This document shows positions 35,432 through 47,548 of a stretch of DNA of 64,000 nt, one piece after another. The notes under the pieces were generated by a model. It was not told where the DNA came from and searched no databases. It saw nothing but the letters and a program-made list of their open reading frames with translations. The stretch is from Oxytricha trifallax. Taxonomy: Eukaryota > Ciliophora > Spirotrichea > Sporadotrichida > Oxytrichidae. Position 1 is the first letter of the stretch; the number at the start of each line of letters is the position of its first letter. Both the position numbers and the translations under genes were made by a program. The stretch spans positions 26,138 through 90,137 of the forward strand of contig ARYC01017546.1 of the NCBI GenBank assembly GCA_000711775.1, written 5' to 3'.

Positions 35432-36090
35432 TATTCTTTGCACAAAAACACATGCAATATTCTAGACATAAGATTTTATAACTTAATGAGCAATGAGAAT
35501 AACATAATAATAAAAACCAATTTGCTCGCAAAAAATACAACATTTCGTGAGTACCTCTGGAAATAATAAAACTATAAATTTTTTCAGAGATTATGAATGT
35601 AAAGTTTATGTAAAATAGAGCTGCACTGTATGCAATTTTTAACGAAAGTGTGACATCAACTACAGCATAACTAAACTATGGAAAAAATCTTCACTATCTA
35701 AATTAATTAACGAAAAATATATAATTATAAAAGCATATAAGTATTATTTTATATTACAAATTTTTATTAGATTTGTTGATTTCTGTGAATATTAATTAAC
35801 ACGATTAATCATTAAATTTGACCTAAATCAATATCAGACAAAAAATAATACCAAGCAACATTATGAGAGATATATATATATGAATAAAATAAATACTATT
35901 ATATTAATTTTTTATTATAAATATTTCTTCTATTTCCAGGCATTAATAATATGACTAATTAAAAAATTTAAATAGATTAGAACTTATTTTATTGGAGATT
36001 CTTAATTTCTAAAATTCGATAAGTGGCATTTAAAAATATCCATACGACCTCAAAATTTCACGTCTAGTAGAGTATTTAAAATATGTTATG
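35432..36090. other. AT-rich spacer
   Basis: No gene or repeat recognised; TBE copy 2 homology starts near 36090 without C4A4-type terminal sequence. Confidence 0.5.
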
Positions 36091-36093
36091 TAC

Positions 36094-37061
36094 AGGGAAT
36101 AAGTAAACCAGTCTTAAATTATGAGTAAATTGCACTGCTCTTTAAACGAAGTTCATCAACTGTTGGTTCCCACTGTCTTATAGCTATATAATTAAAGCAA
36201 TAATGGCTGAATTCTAAGCCTTAGAGGAAGTCAAAGTCTCAAAGGAGCATATTCACTATCTTATTATGAAAAAATTTTGTAGTATTTGGGTCGCTTCTCT
36301 CTCCACCAACCATCTACTATGATTCATCGCCAGTTCCCTGAGTTGAAGATCTATGCTTAGTCTAAAGTAAAATTCTATTTAAAGAATGGCATCACTTACA
36401 AAGTGTGCATCGTATCAAGAGAGTGATTGATTTCACTCTGACATTTTACAACAATAACTATAATTATATTTATAATTGAATGCAGAGAGCTTAATAGAAT
36501 AATATTAAGTTTACTCATGCTGACGAGGCTGTGTTTACCTTCAACAATATCATCTAGAAGTCTTGGTATAAGAGGCATAGTAATATAGAAGTGTATGAAT
36601 AAAAAGTCAAGGTATAGACAATGGCAATTCTTGGAGGTATTAGCGAGGATGCTGGTTTAGAAACTTATGTTATTCATCCTCGCTCTATTAAGACAGAGCA
36701 GTATATTAAGTTCTTAGAGCAGCTGAGAGAGAAGTACCCTGAATAAGAGATTATACTATTCGTTGATAATCTTTCTGTTCATAAGACAAAAGAAACCAGG
36801 AAGAGTTATGAACAACTTAGAATAACACCAGTGTTCAACATGCCTTACAGCCCATATTTTAATGGAATTGAGTTCTACTAGGGTAAATTAAAAGGCCATT
36901 ACAAGAAACTGCTACTATACCATTTGATGCATGACCTACCTATCGATACAGTAGACTTTATTAAAAGTTCAGCGAAGAGAGTTGATAATTAATTGGCTTA
37001 AAAGTGTGCTAAGGAAGGGAGAGTAAATGTATACAAATAAGCATAATAGTTAAGTTAATGA
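36094..37061 (+). pseudogene. TBE 42-kDa-type transposase, copy 2
   Basis: Homologous to 933-1981: IALLFKRSSSTVGSHC aligns with the copy 1 N-terminus, MIHRQFPELKIYAQS with the mid region, THADEAVFTF, FVDNLSVHK and FNGIEFYQG carry the three catalytic acids, and the end HYKKLLLYHLMHDL to TGA 37059-37061 is in the frame lost in copy 1. Frameshifts occur near 36235-36280 and at the KVC/RIKRVIDF junction (about 36408). The first codons are missing or scrambled, so no start is assigned; 36094 is approximate. Confidence 0.82.
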
Positions 37062-37070
37062 AAATATAAA

Positions 37071-37845
37071 TCACACTTAAAATTCTTTAGTAGGATCTGA
37101 CTTCTCTTTCTTTTCTTCCTCCTGTTACTTCTCTCCTCCTAGATTTCTTCTTACTGCCAGCTCCTGCATCTATGTTCATTGACTCTGGAGGCTAAATATT
37201 TGAATAAAGTATCTTGCTAACTTCATATTTTGTCTGCGACATTCGCTCTCTGTGAAGCTTGCTCTATTCCTTCATCAAAAAGATGCCAGTATCAAATTTT
37301 TCAAAAGAATTGAGCTAAAAATCTTACATGAAATATAAGGGTGCTTCTGCAGCTCTGATAGCCAGTTCTCACTTATCTTAATCCATTGTTTGTTCTTATG
37401 TTCTGAAGAGATGCTAACCTTTTCAGATGATATTTTTGAATAATTTCATTCAAGTAATCACCTTTAATCTTGCAAGAATTCCAAAGAAATAGTTTCTATC
37501 AGGTAGTTTATTTGACAACTACTTCTTAGTAGGTAGGTACTGCGAAACCTCTGGGTCGTTCATAGCATCATCATATAAGTTAGTCACTGAAATCTCTGGA
37601 TAGTTGGGGATCTCTGCAAACTTTACATCTTAAGTTTTCAATGCTTTTTTCTCTTCGTAGAGTATAGCTCTTAGAAATGAAATTTTAGAACCTTCCATCG
37701 TTTGCAGGAACAAACCAACTACATAATCAAGATTAGTTACTATAAGTTAATAACCTTGCTGCAACAAGCAGAGATACAGATCCTCTTTGCTTCTAAATCT
37801 TTGAATCAATTCTTGTGCTTGCACTCTTTTCATTGAATCATTCAT
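37071..37845 (-). pseudogene. TBE 22-kDa-type gene, copy 2
   Basis: On the minus strand ATG 37845-37843 (MNDSMKRVQAQELIQRF) to TGA 37073-37071. The copy 1 start codon, three codons upstream, is ATA here. The frame is intact through YEEKKALKTQDVKF, PEISVTNLYDDAMND and LSNKLPDRNYFFGI, then shifts after ARLK (near 37460). The C-terminal part is recognisable in other frames (MNIDAGAGSKKK-like, then a Lys/Glu-rich tail). Only 9 bp separate its stop from the transposase stop. Confidence 0.75.
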
Positions 37846-38503
37846 TGACTATATCTTGTTTACAGATTAAAATTTAAGTTAATTGATTGCAATTATATAA
37901 CTCTTTAAAACTTGCTATTATGGGCATCTTATAGGATTCAACCTCTAAGAAGGATATTTACAAAGTTTTGAGAACTGGTTCAACTTGAGAGATTGATATC
38001 GATTTCTACTGTTAAAGCTCCATATTTTTTATTTTAAAATTTGTACGTACTTAATTAAGATCACCCAAATTTTAATCAATAAATTACAAAATAACTTCTA
38101 GAACATTAAGTACTTAATTAGGTGCACCTCCTTTATCGGTAACGACTATCAACTTATTATTGAAAGTGAAAATGGTTACTTGCTCACCCAGATTTAGAGC
38201 TGGAACTTCTCTTAGCACTCATTTTTCCTCTATAATACTCTAAAACCTTCCTTTAAACCTATAGGCTTGCGAAGCTATCATATAAGCAATCAATTAATAA
38301 GGCAATATTATAAATTTAAATTCAAATTTAAATATGAGCGTTAACATTTTAAGTAAAAAACAGCACTTCCATCAAATTACATGAAACTTACCTTGACAGT
38401 AATAAAAAGTGTGATAGATCTGTGATGAACTCTCATAAGGAACTACCAGAGCAAATCACTTGAGGTCTCTGTTATTATAATAAAAATTAATTATATAAAA
38501 TAA

Positions 38504-39893
38504 ATGGCAAACAAGTTTGTGGGAGACAGAGAGAAGGAAAAAGTTAGAATGAAAATTTCAATGTAAGCAGAAGAAGTTGAAGTATATTTTGTGAGAAGTG
38601 TAAAAGATACTTTAATCATAATCTAGCTGGTACAGTCATATGAAGGTCCATAAAAAGCTCTGCTACTATATGCTTAAAGCATTACAAAGTTGATACAAAT
38701 TATGATTACTTTGAGTGGCATAAGCAGTACTCTCATGCAAGAGACTTAAGGAAGCAAATATTAAAAGCCCACAAGAAAGAAATAGAAGTTGAAGATTAAG
38801 ACACTCAACCGAAGTTGCTCAACAAAAGAAAAGCAAGGAAGCCTCTTTAAGTTAAGGAACTTTAATAAGCAAGTGAATCAGAGTATGTGATAATAGCACG
38901 CAACCTCTTAGCATCAGAGGTCTCTAAAATCATGATTAAAATATAATACAAGAAAATTCCAGTTCTTGCATTGATTTATCTAGTTACTTCTCTCTTAAGT
39001 TACCTAATTCTAAAGGATTCCTATGACAATAAAATTATTAAGGATCATAAGTATGCTTACAAAGTATATTTTTTCAACTATCTCCTTAGTGATGATAAGT
39101 ATTAAATGGAGTTTACTAATGAGTATTAAGTACTCTCTCAGGCTAAGTTTAAAAGTGAAAAATCTTAATAAAGGTAGATGCTTTTCTCCTTACCAAAGAT
39201 CATGTAGTTTTCAGACTCCGCTTTTGAATTGACCTTCAGGTATTTTATAGCTTATTAAAGAATTCATAGATAGCTTGCATTAATAGTAACCTAAACTATA
39301 CAGGGTATCAAAGAGCTTCATAAGTTAGGCTTTGTTCACAGCGATATCAAACCTGATATTATAATGTTGAACTTTTCGCATGTAAGAGTATCAATAATTG
39401 ATTTCAACAGACCTTTAAGAGTGGAAGGATCAAGACTTGGAAGTGTTATGGGAACTCATGGCTATTATCCAGAAAGAGAAGACTGGAAAGATGGAGACTT
39501 TCAATGGGATGTGTGGGTTATGGCAGCAATAATAATAAAGTGCGATATGCCTCAAAACGATTACTACTCTACAATATGCGAGAAGGACGCAAAACAAAGA
39601 ATAAAGAAATTTATTGACAAAACTAAAGAATGTTTTTCAATCAATGAAACAAATGGCAGAGTCAATAATAATAAGAGTAAACTTTAGATCAGACACATCA
39701 ATAGAGCAGATAGATAACTCTGAATGGCAGAGTTATTTCAAATCACTGTAGCAATGATGACGACTGGGAGGACTATTGAAATAAGTCCGAAAAGCAAAAA
39801 ATTGAAGCTGAAAGAATTCGTCTGTTGACGCTGTAGAAATGACAAAAGACTCAAATAGACATACAAAATTCTATAGTTAAAGTTTTAGTTTGA
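38504..39893 (+). pseudogene. TBE 57-kDa-type zinc finger plus kinase protein, copy 2
   Basis: ATG 38504 (MANKFVGDREKEK). A C2H2 finger remnant FCEKCKRYFNHNLAG lies at about 38590-38635, a second with HARDLRKQILKAHKK at about 38740. A Lys-rich linker follows, then the kinase domain: catalytic loop FVHSDIKPDIIML (HRD with Ser for Arg, about 39330-39370), metal-binding IIDFNRPL (DFG with Asn for Gly) and GTHGYYPERED (APE region) at 39446-39485, then a C-terminal Asp/Glu-rich tail near 39760 in another frame to TGA 39891-39893. The altered HRD Arg and DFG Gly suggest a divergent or inactive kinase. The longest intact stretch is 39364-39721. Confidence 0.8.
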
Positions 39894-40276
39894 ATTAAAA
39901 TTAAAGACGAGTCACATGTAAAAGGACTTGATCCTTAACATTTATTATTTTACTCGTATGGACCAGAGCCCTAGATGTGAGTTAATTATTATTATTATCT
40001 AGATTTTACCTTACTCATTAACAATAAGTAATCTATTAGTTTTAAACTAAATAATTTTTTCACATTCCATTTATAATTCCATAATACTCTATTACACTTA
40101 TATTTATAAGCTGATATATTATGCATAAATTAATATGACTATATTTATTTCAATAGTCGCATATTTTTTTAGGAATTTTTACCAAATCTTTGGATGAGTG
40201 GATCCTGAACTACTCACAGCAAATCAATCCTCACAACCATTCATCAGATCTTCACTAATAAAATCAATGAATTATT

Positions 40277-40450
40277 TGAGGAAATGCGAAAGATGAGGAA
40301 AATAATGAATAAGGACATAATGATAATGAATATTATAATGAAGGCAATTATGACTACGAAGATGATTATGATAGTATTGCACTAACAAATTTCCTGATTT
40401 CAAAGATTTAATCAAGAATTTTCACAAATTTTAAAAAAAACATTTTTATA
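40277..40450 (+). CDS. Asn/Asp/Glu-rich low-complexity coding segment
   Basis: A ciliate-code frame reads DEENNEQGHNDNEYYNEG then NYDYEDDYDSIALTNF. Upstream at 40165-40260 another frame reads KSLDEWILNYSQQINPHNHS and may belong to the same gene with a shift. Acidic Asn-rich tails are common in ciliate proteins. No domain recognised; the sequence returns to AT-rich background after about 40450. Confidence 0.35.
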
Positions 40451-42140
40451 GCATGTTTCTTAAAAATTATATAGTTGTTTCTGAGATTTATTTACAAATG
40501 CTCATCATTAATTTTAGTTAACTGTATAATCAGTATAAGCTTTCTTGAATGATATCGTTCATAATAAATGAATGCCCATTCATATGAAAGCACTTGGATT
40601 TTAAGCGACATATTTGAGAACTTGAGAAAAAAATGAAATCATGAGATTTAGTTTCAATAAAGATTGCAATTTGATCATTTAACTATAATCTCGCTTTGTT
40701 ATAATTGGGATTATTAATCAAATACAAATAGTTAAAAAATACAAATAGTTTTTATTTTTATAAAGGTTACTTGTTTTGAAGGGTTTATTTTGATGAGTCA
40801 TGATTAGGCTCTAGAGATCAACTTCATTGCCACATTTATTTTAAGGATTTTTAAGATGTTAGGGAGTCAGGAATTGAAGGATGATGGTGACTAATATGCC
40901 TTTAAAGATTAAGTCAAAATAGAAATAAGAACTGGAATAAAAATAAATTTCAGAAAAACAAAACTATATAATAACGAGATTAAATCATTTTTATAACATT
41001 ATTTTATTTTGTTTAAATTTTAGCATTTTACATATTTTTTTTGTGCGAAGTTACAAAATAAATTTATTTTCATCATACGTATTCTATCATCATATTAACT
41101 TTATTAAATTATTATATTAAATTTATTGATAAAGATTTAATGTCAAAAATTAATTTACATTTCATTATTCATAGTTTTAGAAAAAGAATAAATTATAATA
41201 TAAATTCCTTATAAAATAACATAAATTAAAATGTAATTAAATAATAAATATGAAATAATAATGTTTTTAATTTAAATAATCACGAATATATTTCACTTAA
41301 ATTTGTAGAAACTGAATCTCATATTTGAGTGAATTTTATTTTATATATAAATTTAAAATTATATTTTTGAATTTGTACGAAATCTCAAAGTTATAAAACT
41401 ATTACTATTTCATACCATACAAATCTAATAATTAATTAAATCAAGAAAATTTCTTAAATTAAAAATATAAAAATATATAAAGTTTAAATTATTTTTAAAT
41501 GATTTAGTATTTAATGATTTTTTATTACAAATCTGTATCCTTATTTGATTAATTATTCTTGAATGGTAAAGATTTCCACATCTATAGACAGTCAGATTCA
41601 TTTAGCTTCCCTTTATCCAGAAGTTAGGAATTAACTAACATGTTTTTCTTATTGTTTATGCTTGTCTTTTATATTTTATTGTCATTTCTTAGCTTTGTGT
41701 CATCCATTGATTAGCTATTTTGGTAAATTAATATTCCTTTTACGATTTTTATTTTGTAATTGAACATATTTGATTCCTTATTTAAATTAAATATAAATTA
41801 TTATAAAATAAGTAAATTTAAACCACAATTCTAATGTAGTTTAATGCTTTTAAAAATATAAGAGTTTATATGAATCATGAGAATTGTTGATTAAAACTCA
41901 AATTTCAAGGATAATAAATTAAGATAATCTTGCCCAACAAAAATAAAGGATTGATAAGAAACATAAGTTAGGATTGGATAAATAAATCACTTTATATTGG
42001 AGTTAAAGTTTTGAAATTCTTTGAAGAGCACCCTACTCTTTAAATGAAAACTTTTCTTATGGGAATTAAAACAGACTCTAGAATAGAATAAAATCAACTA
42101 AACCCAGCTTTAAAAATAGAAAGTAAAAAAATATGGAATA
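40451..42140. other. AT-rich DNA without recognised genes
   Basis: Contains an imperfect direct duplication of AAATACAAATAGTT (40722-40750). No protein-like frame found. Confidence 0.45.
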
Positions 42141-42195
42141 TATAATTTGAAACATGAGTCGAGGTTATTTATATTAGTAAAAAGCAATGAACCAC

Positions 42196-42920
42196 TAGCA
42201 AACTCATATTCAAGGAGGATATATACAAATACTTGACAGTACCTTTTAGAACATCAATAATTATATATCAAATTTTAATTAGTGAATTTATACTTGCCTC
42301 TTTTTTAAACCAACCTATTATAATAGCACTGAGATCTGATTATTTTTAAATGAATAAAACCCCGCACTATTAGTAACAGTTTTTTTTTAAAAAAATTATT
42401 GCTATGTTATTATATATTAGCAAGTGAGATGTAGGTCCCTATTCTGTAGATGATCTCATGATAGCTTCCTTGGAGAAAAATGTTCTTCTATACTATCTTA
42501 ATAACAATAAAAACTGAACATTTTATTTTGATGATCAATCATACTCGTCGGCCAAGATACAATGAAAGTGGACAATCAGAAGAAAATAAATGGAATTAAG
42601 ATCACAAATGTTGATTCGACCAATTGATTAAGCATCCGTTAATCTCAAGTAATTATTCATTCCTTTAACTTTATAAAAATATAGGTAAGTCTGAAGAGGT
42701 GTAATCTTCTTAATAAAGTTAAAATCATAGATTGGGGAGACGCAAATCTTAAAATAAATCTAAGAAATCATATAGACATTGACTGTTCAAATTAGAGAAA
42801 ACTCATTCGTAAATGAAGAGTCAAGGAATCTCACTAAACTCAGGTGATTGGCTGGTGAATCTTTACAAATCATAAGTTTTAATCACAGACCAAATAAAAG
42901 CACGATGGATTAAAATTTTA
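42196..42920 (+). pseudogene. Degenerate coding-like region
   Basis: Short frames follow each other: LIFKEDIYKYLTVPFRTS and PIIIALRSDYFQ (42205-42430), DVGPYSVDDLMIASLEK with VLLYYLNNN (42430-42520), KINGIKITNVDSTN (42575-42625) and KVKIIDWGDANLKINL (42715-42765). The last resembles the DFG strand of CK-type kinases (IIDWG) but no other kinase motif is placed. They are separated by TGAs and shifts. Possibly one old gene continuous with 42990-44094. Confidence 0.3.
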
Positions 42921-42989
42921 AAAACTAAAATTATTAAATAATTATGTTTTTATAATAATTTCAAACTCCTATTTAACTTAATTTTTTAG

Positions 42990-44094
42990 AACATTATTTT
43001 TACTTAATAAATTAACATTCTTATTCATTCATTTTTTGCTTATCCTTTCATTCTCTGGCAATCATATAAGAAATTCCTTTTTTTTAGCTTCATTTGAAAA
43101 TGATGAGTGCTCTGGATCTCATTAAATTAAGGAATATACGGTGTATTGAAGATTGGGATAATAATAACAATTCAAAGCATATATGCATTAATCTACTTTT
43201 GCACTTATAAATTATCCACAAACACTGCTTTTCTCTGTTTCTTGAAACATTTCCCTAATCTTTGCAAGGAAATGAATAAACTTTTGATTTCAATTAGATA
43301 TTTGTAAATCTTGAGATGTTCCAGCCCCTAATTTTAAGCCAAACCTGCAATTGAAGAATATATCTGTCCCTGATCTCTTATATATTCATTGGGATTCTTG
43401 TATTTTGGAAGCTTAGGAGAGTTTTAACAGAGTATAAGAATAAAATATTGTAAAATCTACAAACATAATCATATATAACAAAGCTTGCTCCATACACTTT
43501 CATCTTCATTTAACAGATATGAGACCGTATCTCTAGTCGTAGTTTACGAATGAATTTAATAAAATTATTTAATATAACTTGACTCATATATTCTGTTCTT
43601 TTAACTAATTTTAGATTTTTGTACTTGATCCTAAACTATCCCTTAATCTGTAGGATTTAATAATAGCTTATTCTAAATTCTGGGAAATGCTGTGTGAAAA
43701 AAACACTCTACATTTAAAAGTTTCTGATTTATTATTTCAAGTGATGAATGAAATGAGAAAGTCAAGGATCATTAGAAAGTTAGAAAGCTAATTAATAATT
43801 CTTAAAGATGCTCTTCAAATTTGAGGTATAGCTTTGGATTTTAGAATTTACAAAGAAAACCTATCAAATCTTGTAGTGTATTTATAGATAGTAAGATTAA
43901 TTTTAACTCAAGAATATTATATGCGAAATCTTAAATACAATTGCTCTATTTATCCTAACACTAAAATTGTTTGCAAATTCGTGAAATTTAAAAACAATAT
44001 AAGTAAGAATTCTACTTCGCTAATATTCACAAAAATTTTACAAACTAAATTTGATCAACAATTCTATTATTTAAGGCTATTAAATAATTTATGA
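42990..44094 (+). pseudogene. Unknown protein gene, one TGA per reading-frame half and one frameshift
   Basis: From about 42990 a hydrophobic stretch (FLLILSFSGNHIRN) leads into ATG 43100 (MMSALDLIKLRNIRCIEDW, later FSLFLETFPQSLQGNEQTF) with a TGA at 43352-43354. The same frame then continues (RIYLSLISYIFIGILVFWK, EYKNKILQNLQTQS) to TGA 43520-43522. Overlapping it by ATGA, a second frame starts at ATG 43519 (MRPYLQSQFTNEFNK, FVLDPKLSLNLQDLIIAYSKF, MLCEKNTLHLKVSDLLFQV), has one TGA at 43822-43824 and continues (LDFRIYKENLSNLVVYLQ, QTKFDQQFYYLRLLNNL) to TGA 44092-44094. Few TAA/TAG codons in the second half and continuous phase across single TGAs argue for a once-intact gene of about 330 codons. 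Family not recognised. Confidence 0.5.
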
Positions 44095-45690
44095 AACTAT
44101 TATTATGATAAAAATCAATTTAATATCAAGTTTATATGTATTTATTGTCAAATTTTTTTTTCACTATTAGAAATAAATTTTTAATTATCATAAACTTCAT
44201 TTAATTTTTAAAAGTTCTATTATTTTCTGTTATTTATTTTTATTTTAATTTTTTTGCATGTAGTAAATGATACCCCTTTACCTATGAATATATATATTTA
44301 TTAAAATTATATTTCTGAATCAAACCATCAATTAAGCAGTGATTTTTCATAATTTAAAGATTAAATTGTCTTGCCCAAAAAAGAAAATATTCCTTTAAAT
44401 TTGGCTTTCTACATTCTATTTCTTCAAATATTTTAATGTAAGTATTGTCTTTTCAATGGATATTTATTAATTTCTAAATTTTATTTCAATTTTTTTATGG
44501 AAATTTTCACTTGGATGGCTGTATTATTTTCTCATGATATGGAGGTAATTTATTCCTTTTTTTCTTCACTTTTAATTGAATTTACATTTAAAATAAAAAA
44601 ACCAACTTTTTAAAATAAGAGTGATTGGAGTAAATATTATGATAAATTTAGTTAAAAAAGGTGCATGATTTGTTAAAATATAATTAACAGCTCATATTTA
44701 ATGAAAAGTTGAAAATCTTATCAAAACTTTTGGGAACTTTTGTTAATTTTTTTTAAATCTAAGATATTTTTCAAATATGAATTAAAAGCCATATGAAGTC
44801 TTATATTCCTAATTTACATATTAAAAGAATAATGCTGATAATTTATAAATTCATTTTTATGATAAATAATAGAACAATAGATGATTGTAAGAATTCAATT
44901 AAGATACTAGATAATTATATTTAAGATTGAAAAATGCAAATAGTTTTTCCATTCAATCAATTTCCTTCGTATTTTTACCATCATCCCAAGAATATTGGTA
45001 TTTCTCTCTACCTTTTTGCACTTTTAAGTGGTTTCTACTTAACTCAATCGGTGTTACTCCTAGAATAGTTATACTATTTTAAAATAATGCTAGATATTAA
45101 AAATATAGCTTACAAATTTTAATGAATGACCATCATTGTCATCTTCATCATCTTAAAATTTCACTAATCATTATTAATTGATAATATTAAAATATCAATT
45201 CCCTTTCAATCTAATATAATTTAAATGATTTATATAAAGAATATAAGAAATAACTGTTTCCAGCATTAATAATCAATTCAATTCCAGTATTAGTATGTTA
45301 AATCAACTTATACCTATTTTTCTACATTTATTTTTTCTTAAATATGCACGATAGATTTTTTTGAATTTCACAGAATATTAATGGACTTAGTTATTGTTTA
45401 TTTAAGAAATATTTAAAGCAATATTCTATATTCCTCTGTAATTCTATGTTCTTCATAAAAACTTCCAAACATATAATTTTGTTGGTAGAGAACAAGTGAT
45501 GTGCTAATTGAATAATAGCCAATTAATTTTAAATATTCAGCATTAATACAAAGTCAAACCCACATTTAGTCGAGACATTTTAAATAAATAGTTTATGTAA
45601 AGACGAAAACTCAGAAAGAACTGTCTTGCTCCCAAACCATTTTCAACTAAACTGAGATACCGTAACGAGCAAAGCCTTATTTAGTTATGC
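44095..45690. other. AT-rich DNA without recognised genes
   Basis: One GC-richer patch at 44930-45090 reads SFVFLPSSQEYWYFSLPF in the ciliate code but within the length range expected by chance. Nothing else seen. Confidence 0.4.
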
Positions 45691-45699
45691 TGAAATAGA

Positions 45700-46080
45700 G
45701 CAAAAGAATGGTTTGCTCGATGATAGGAAAGATGAAGATCTTATCTGTCTCACCTTTATTCTATTGAGTGCGTAATCATATCCTTTTGCTGTGGTAGTTT
45801 CAGAATTCTAACTGTTGAGGGAGAGAATTTATTGTTCTGGTTCTTCTTCTCACTTTTGAATAGTGATCACCACCTTCATCCAACTGTCTGCTACCTTGCA
45901 AGCTAAACTCATAACTTGTAGCTCATTTAAAGAGAGTCCTTAAAACTTTAACCCTCAACCTCCTAGTTAGCCCCTCATTTGATGAACCTGACAATCTTCT
46001 ATCTGCTCTCAGTAAGAAAAGTGAAGTAGAAAACTTCTTATATAAAGTCTCAAGTGGGTTTAGTGCCCCAACCTAACAAT
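45700..46080. repeat. GC-richer dispersed repeat, copy B
   Basis: Related to copy A (33180-33640) through CCTTTTGCTGTGGTAG, GTTCTGGTTCTTCTTCTCAC, TTTTGAATAGTGATCACCACC, TTCATCC, AGCTCATTTAA, AACCTCC and GTAGAAAACTTC in the same order and spacing. Considerably diverged from A and lacking part of its middle. No open frame spans it. Confidence 0.55.
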
Positions 46081-46870
46081 TATCATTAATTTAGCTCAAT
46101 ACGATAAGAATTTCTCTAAGCCTTAATTGACTGATATTTACGCCCATCTTATTTAATATAATTTACCTGGTTATTTAATGCATTTTTAAAATTGAAATAT
46201 TTTAATTGTTCCTTACAAAAATTTTGCAAGTAATGTAGTATATCCTGTTAAATGTAATAATTATCTTATCAGTTCTTAAAGTCATTTATTAACTTGTATT
46301 TATTCCTTTGCCAATATATTATTGATATTACTATAAGGTTTTGGTGCAATTGCTTACTATGATAACCATATTATTTCTATCAGGAAGGTTTCTTCATATT
46401 TAAGATTGAAATTTTTCACAAGCAATTCATTAAAAGTTTTACAATTACTTATCAAATAATAAATGTTATATTTGAAATCATTTTTCAGAATAAAATTTTA
46501 AAAAAAAGAAATAGATTAAACACTATGTAATTTTAGTATGTTAAATTTATATATATATATATAAATTATTATTGATATTTTATAATTAATAATGAGACTC
46601 ACATTTCTCTTTAATAGCTGCAAATAAATAAGTTAGTAAGACTTTTTAGTAATGATTAGTCATATTGAACATATCATTAGCATTTTCTATTACAATTTTT
46701 TCCTTATAAGAAATGTAAAGAGGTTTATGTTTAAATATTAATTAAATTAATCAAAAAATAAAAATTCAATACATGTCTAAAAGTAATAAATTAAATACAC
46801 TGATGTTTTATTTTATATAGAAGTGTATGTAAAAAATAGGGAAAATGCAGAATCTAAATTCAATTTCACG
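46081..46870. other. AT-rich spacer
   Basis: Contains an (AT)n run at 46549-46563. No gene recognised. Confidence 0.5.
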
Positions 46871-46891
46871 ATCAAAAATTATAGAGCTTCT

Positions 46892-47276
46892 TCAACTAGA
46901 TAATTTCTCGAAGGGAATTTGACCATATCCTATGTTAAATCTGATAATTTTGTTTACAACCTCTTCTGAAAGAATCTTTTCGAAACCAAAAATTTCTTGA
47001 TTTCATTTTGAGATGAAGCCACTGCCATCCTTGTCAATCATTCGGAAAGCTTATTTCGAATTCTCGTTTGTGCAGAAATTTTTTATTCATGGGCGCAAGA
47101 ATGAATCCAGAGTAGTCATTAAACTCAATTCCATCAATATCTAATTACCTGAATGTCTAGTTGATATCAATCTTATCCATACTCTCTCCAAAGAAAGTCG
47201 TAACTTTCCAGAATGTTTTCAATAAAAACTTAACAATCACAATTCTTACCTGTTGTTGAAGAGCATGGGCTTGCAT
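46892..47276 (-). pseudogene. EF-hand relic of a calcium-dependent protein kinase
   Basis: On the minus strand, ATG 47276 (MQAHALQQQVRI), then KIDINQTFRQLDIDG, IEFNDYSGFILAPMNKK, and after a 1-nt shift AFRMIDKDGSGFISK, IFGFEKILSEEVVNKII and GYGQIPFEKL. The order matches the calmodulin-like tail of CDPKs (EF-hand with xxFDYxEFIAAxMNKK, then AFRxFDKDGSGxIS, SEEVxxxII, GxIxFEEF). EF-hand Ca2+ ligands are intact in DKDGSGFIS; others are eroded. A TGA replaces a residue after FISK and TGA 46894-46892 ends the frame. The kinase domain is not present. The relic lies about 270 bp from palindrome 2. Confidence 0.65.
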
Positions 47277-47548
47277 ATTTCACTTGCTTTTATGTCGATT
47301 TGAGTGAGAAAATCGTATTGTTTGAATTTGAATGTTAAATTTAGTATTTTGTGGCTACCTTAAGCATCAAGAAGTTTTGGAATTACAATTTTTCAAACTA
47401 AGTAATTCGGTATCTATACAACCAAGACCTTTCAGGGGAATCATTCAATTCTCCTTTAAAATATCAAGTAAGATGGAATGTCTGATTCAGACAAGTATCC
47501 TAGATCTAAAGATAATTTAGCAAGAAGTTTTAAGAGGCGACCTTATAA

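Larger units (their letters stand above)
36090..39895 (+). mobile_element. TBE-like transposon, copy 2, ends lost
   Basis: Same gene order and orientation as copy 1: transposase on +, 22-kDa-type gene on - converging on it, zinc finger plus kinase gene on +. Homology to copy 1 runs from the transposase N-terminus (about 36100) to 4400-equivalent, and extends beyond it to the kinase end, so the two copies are complementary. Neither side shows the C4A4-type terminus. All three genes carry frameshifts. Divergence from copy 1 is substantial at the DNA level while protein motifs are kept, indicating different subfamilies or old copies rather than a recent duplication. Confidence 0.85.

Noticed and set aside
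42715..42765. Protein kinase call from KVKIIDWGDANL
   Set aside because: Only one motif resembles the DFG region; no catalytic loop, APE or Gly-loop can be placed nearby.
46549..46563. (AT)n run
   Set aside because: Ordinary simple repeat in AT-rich DNA.
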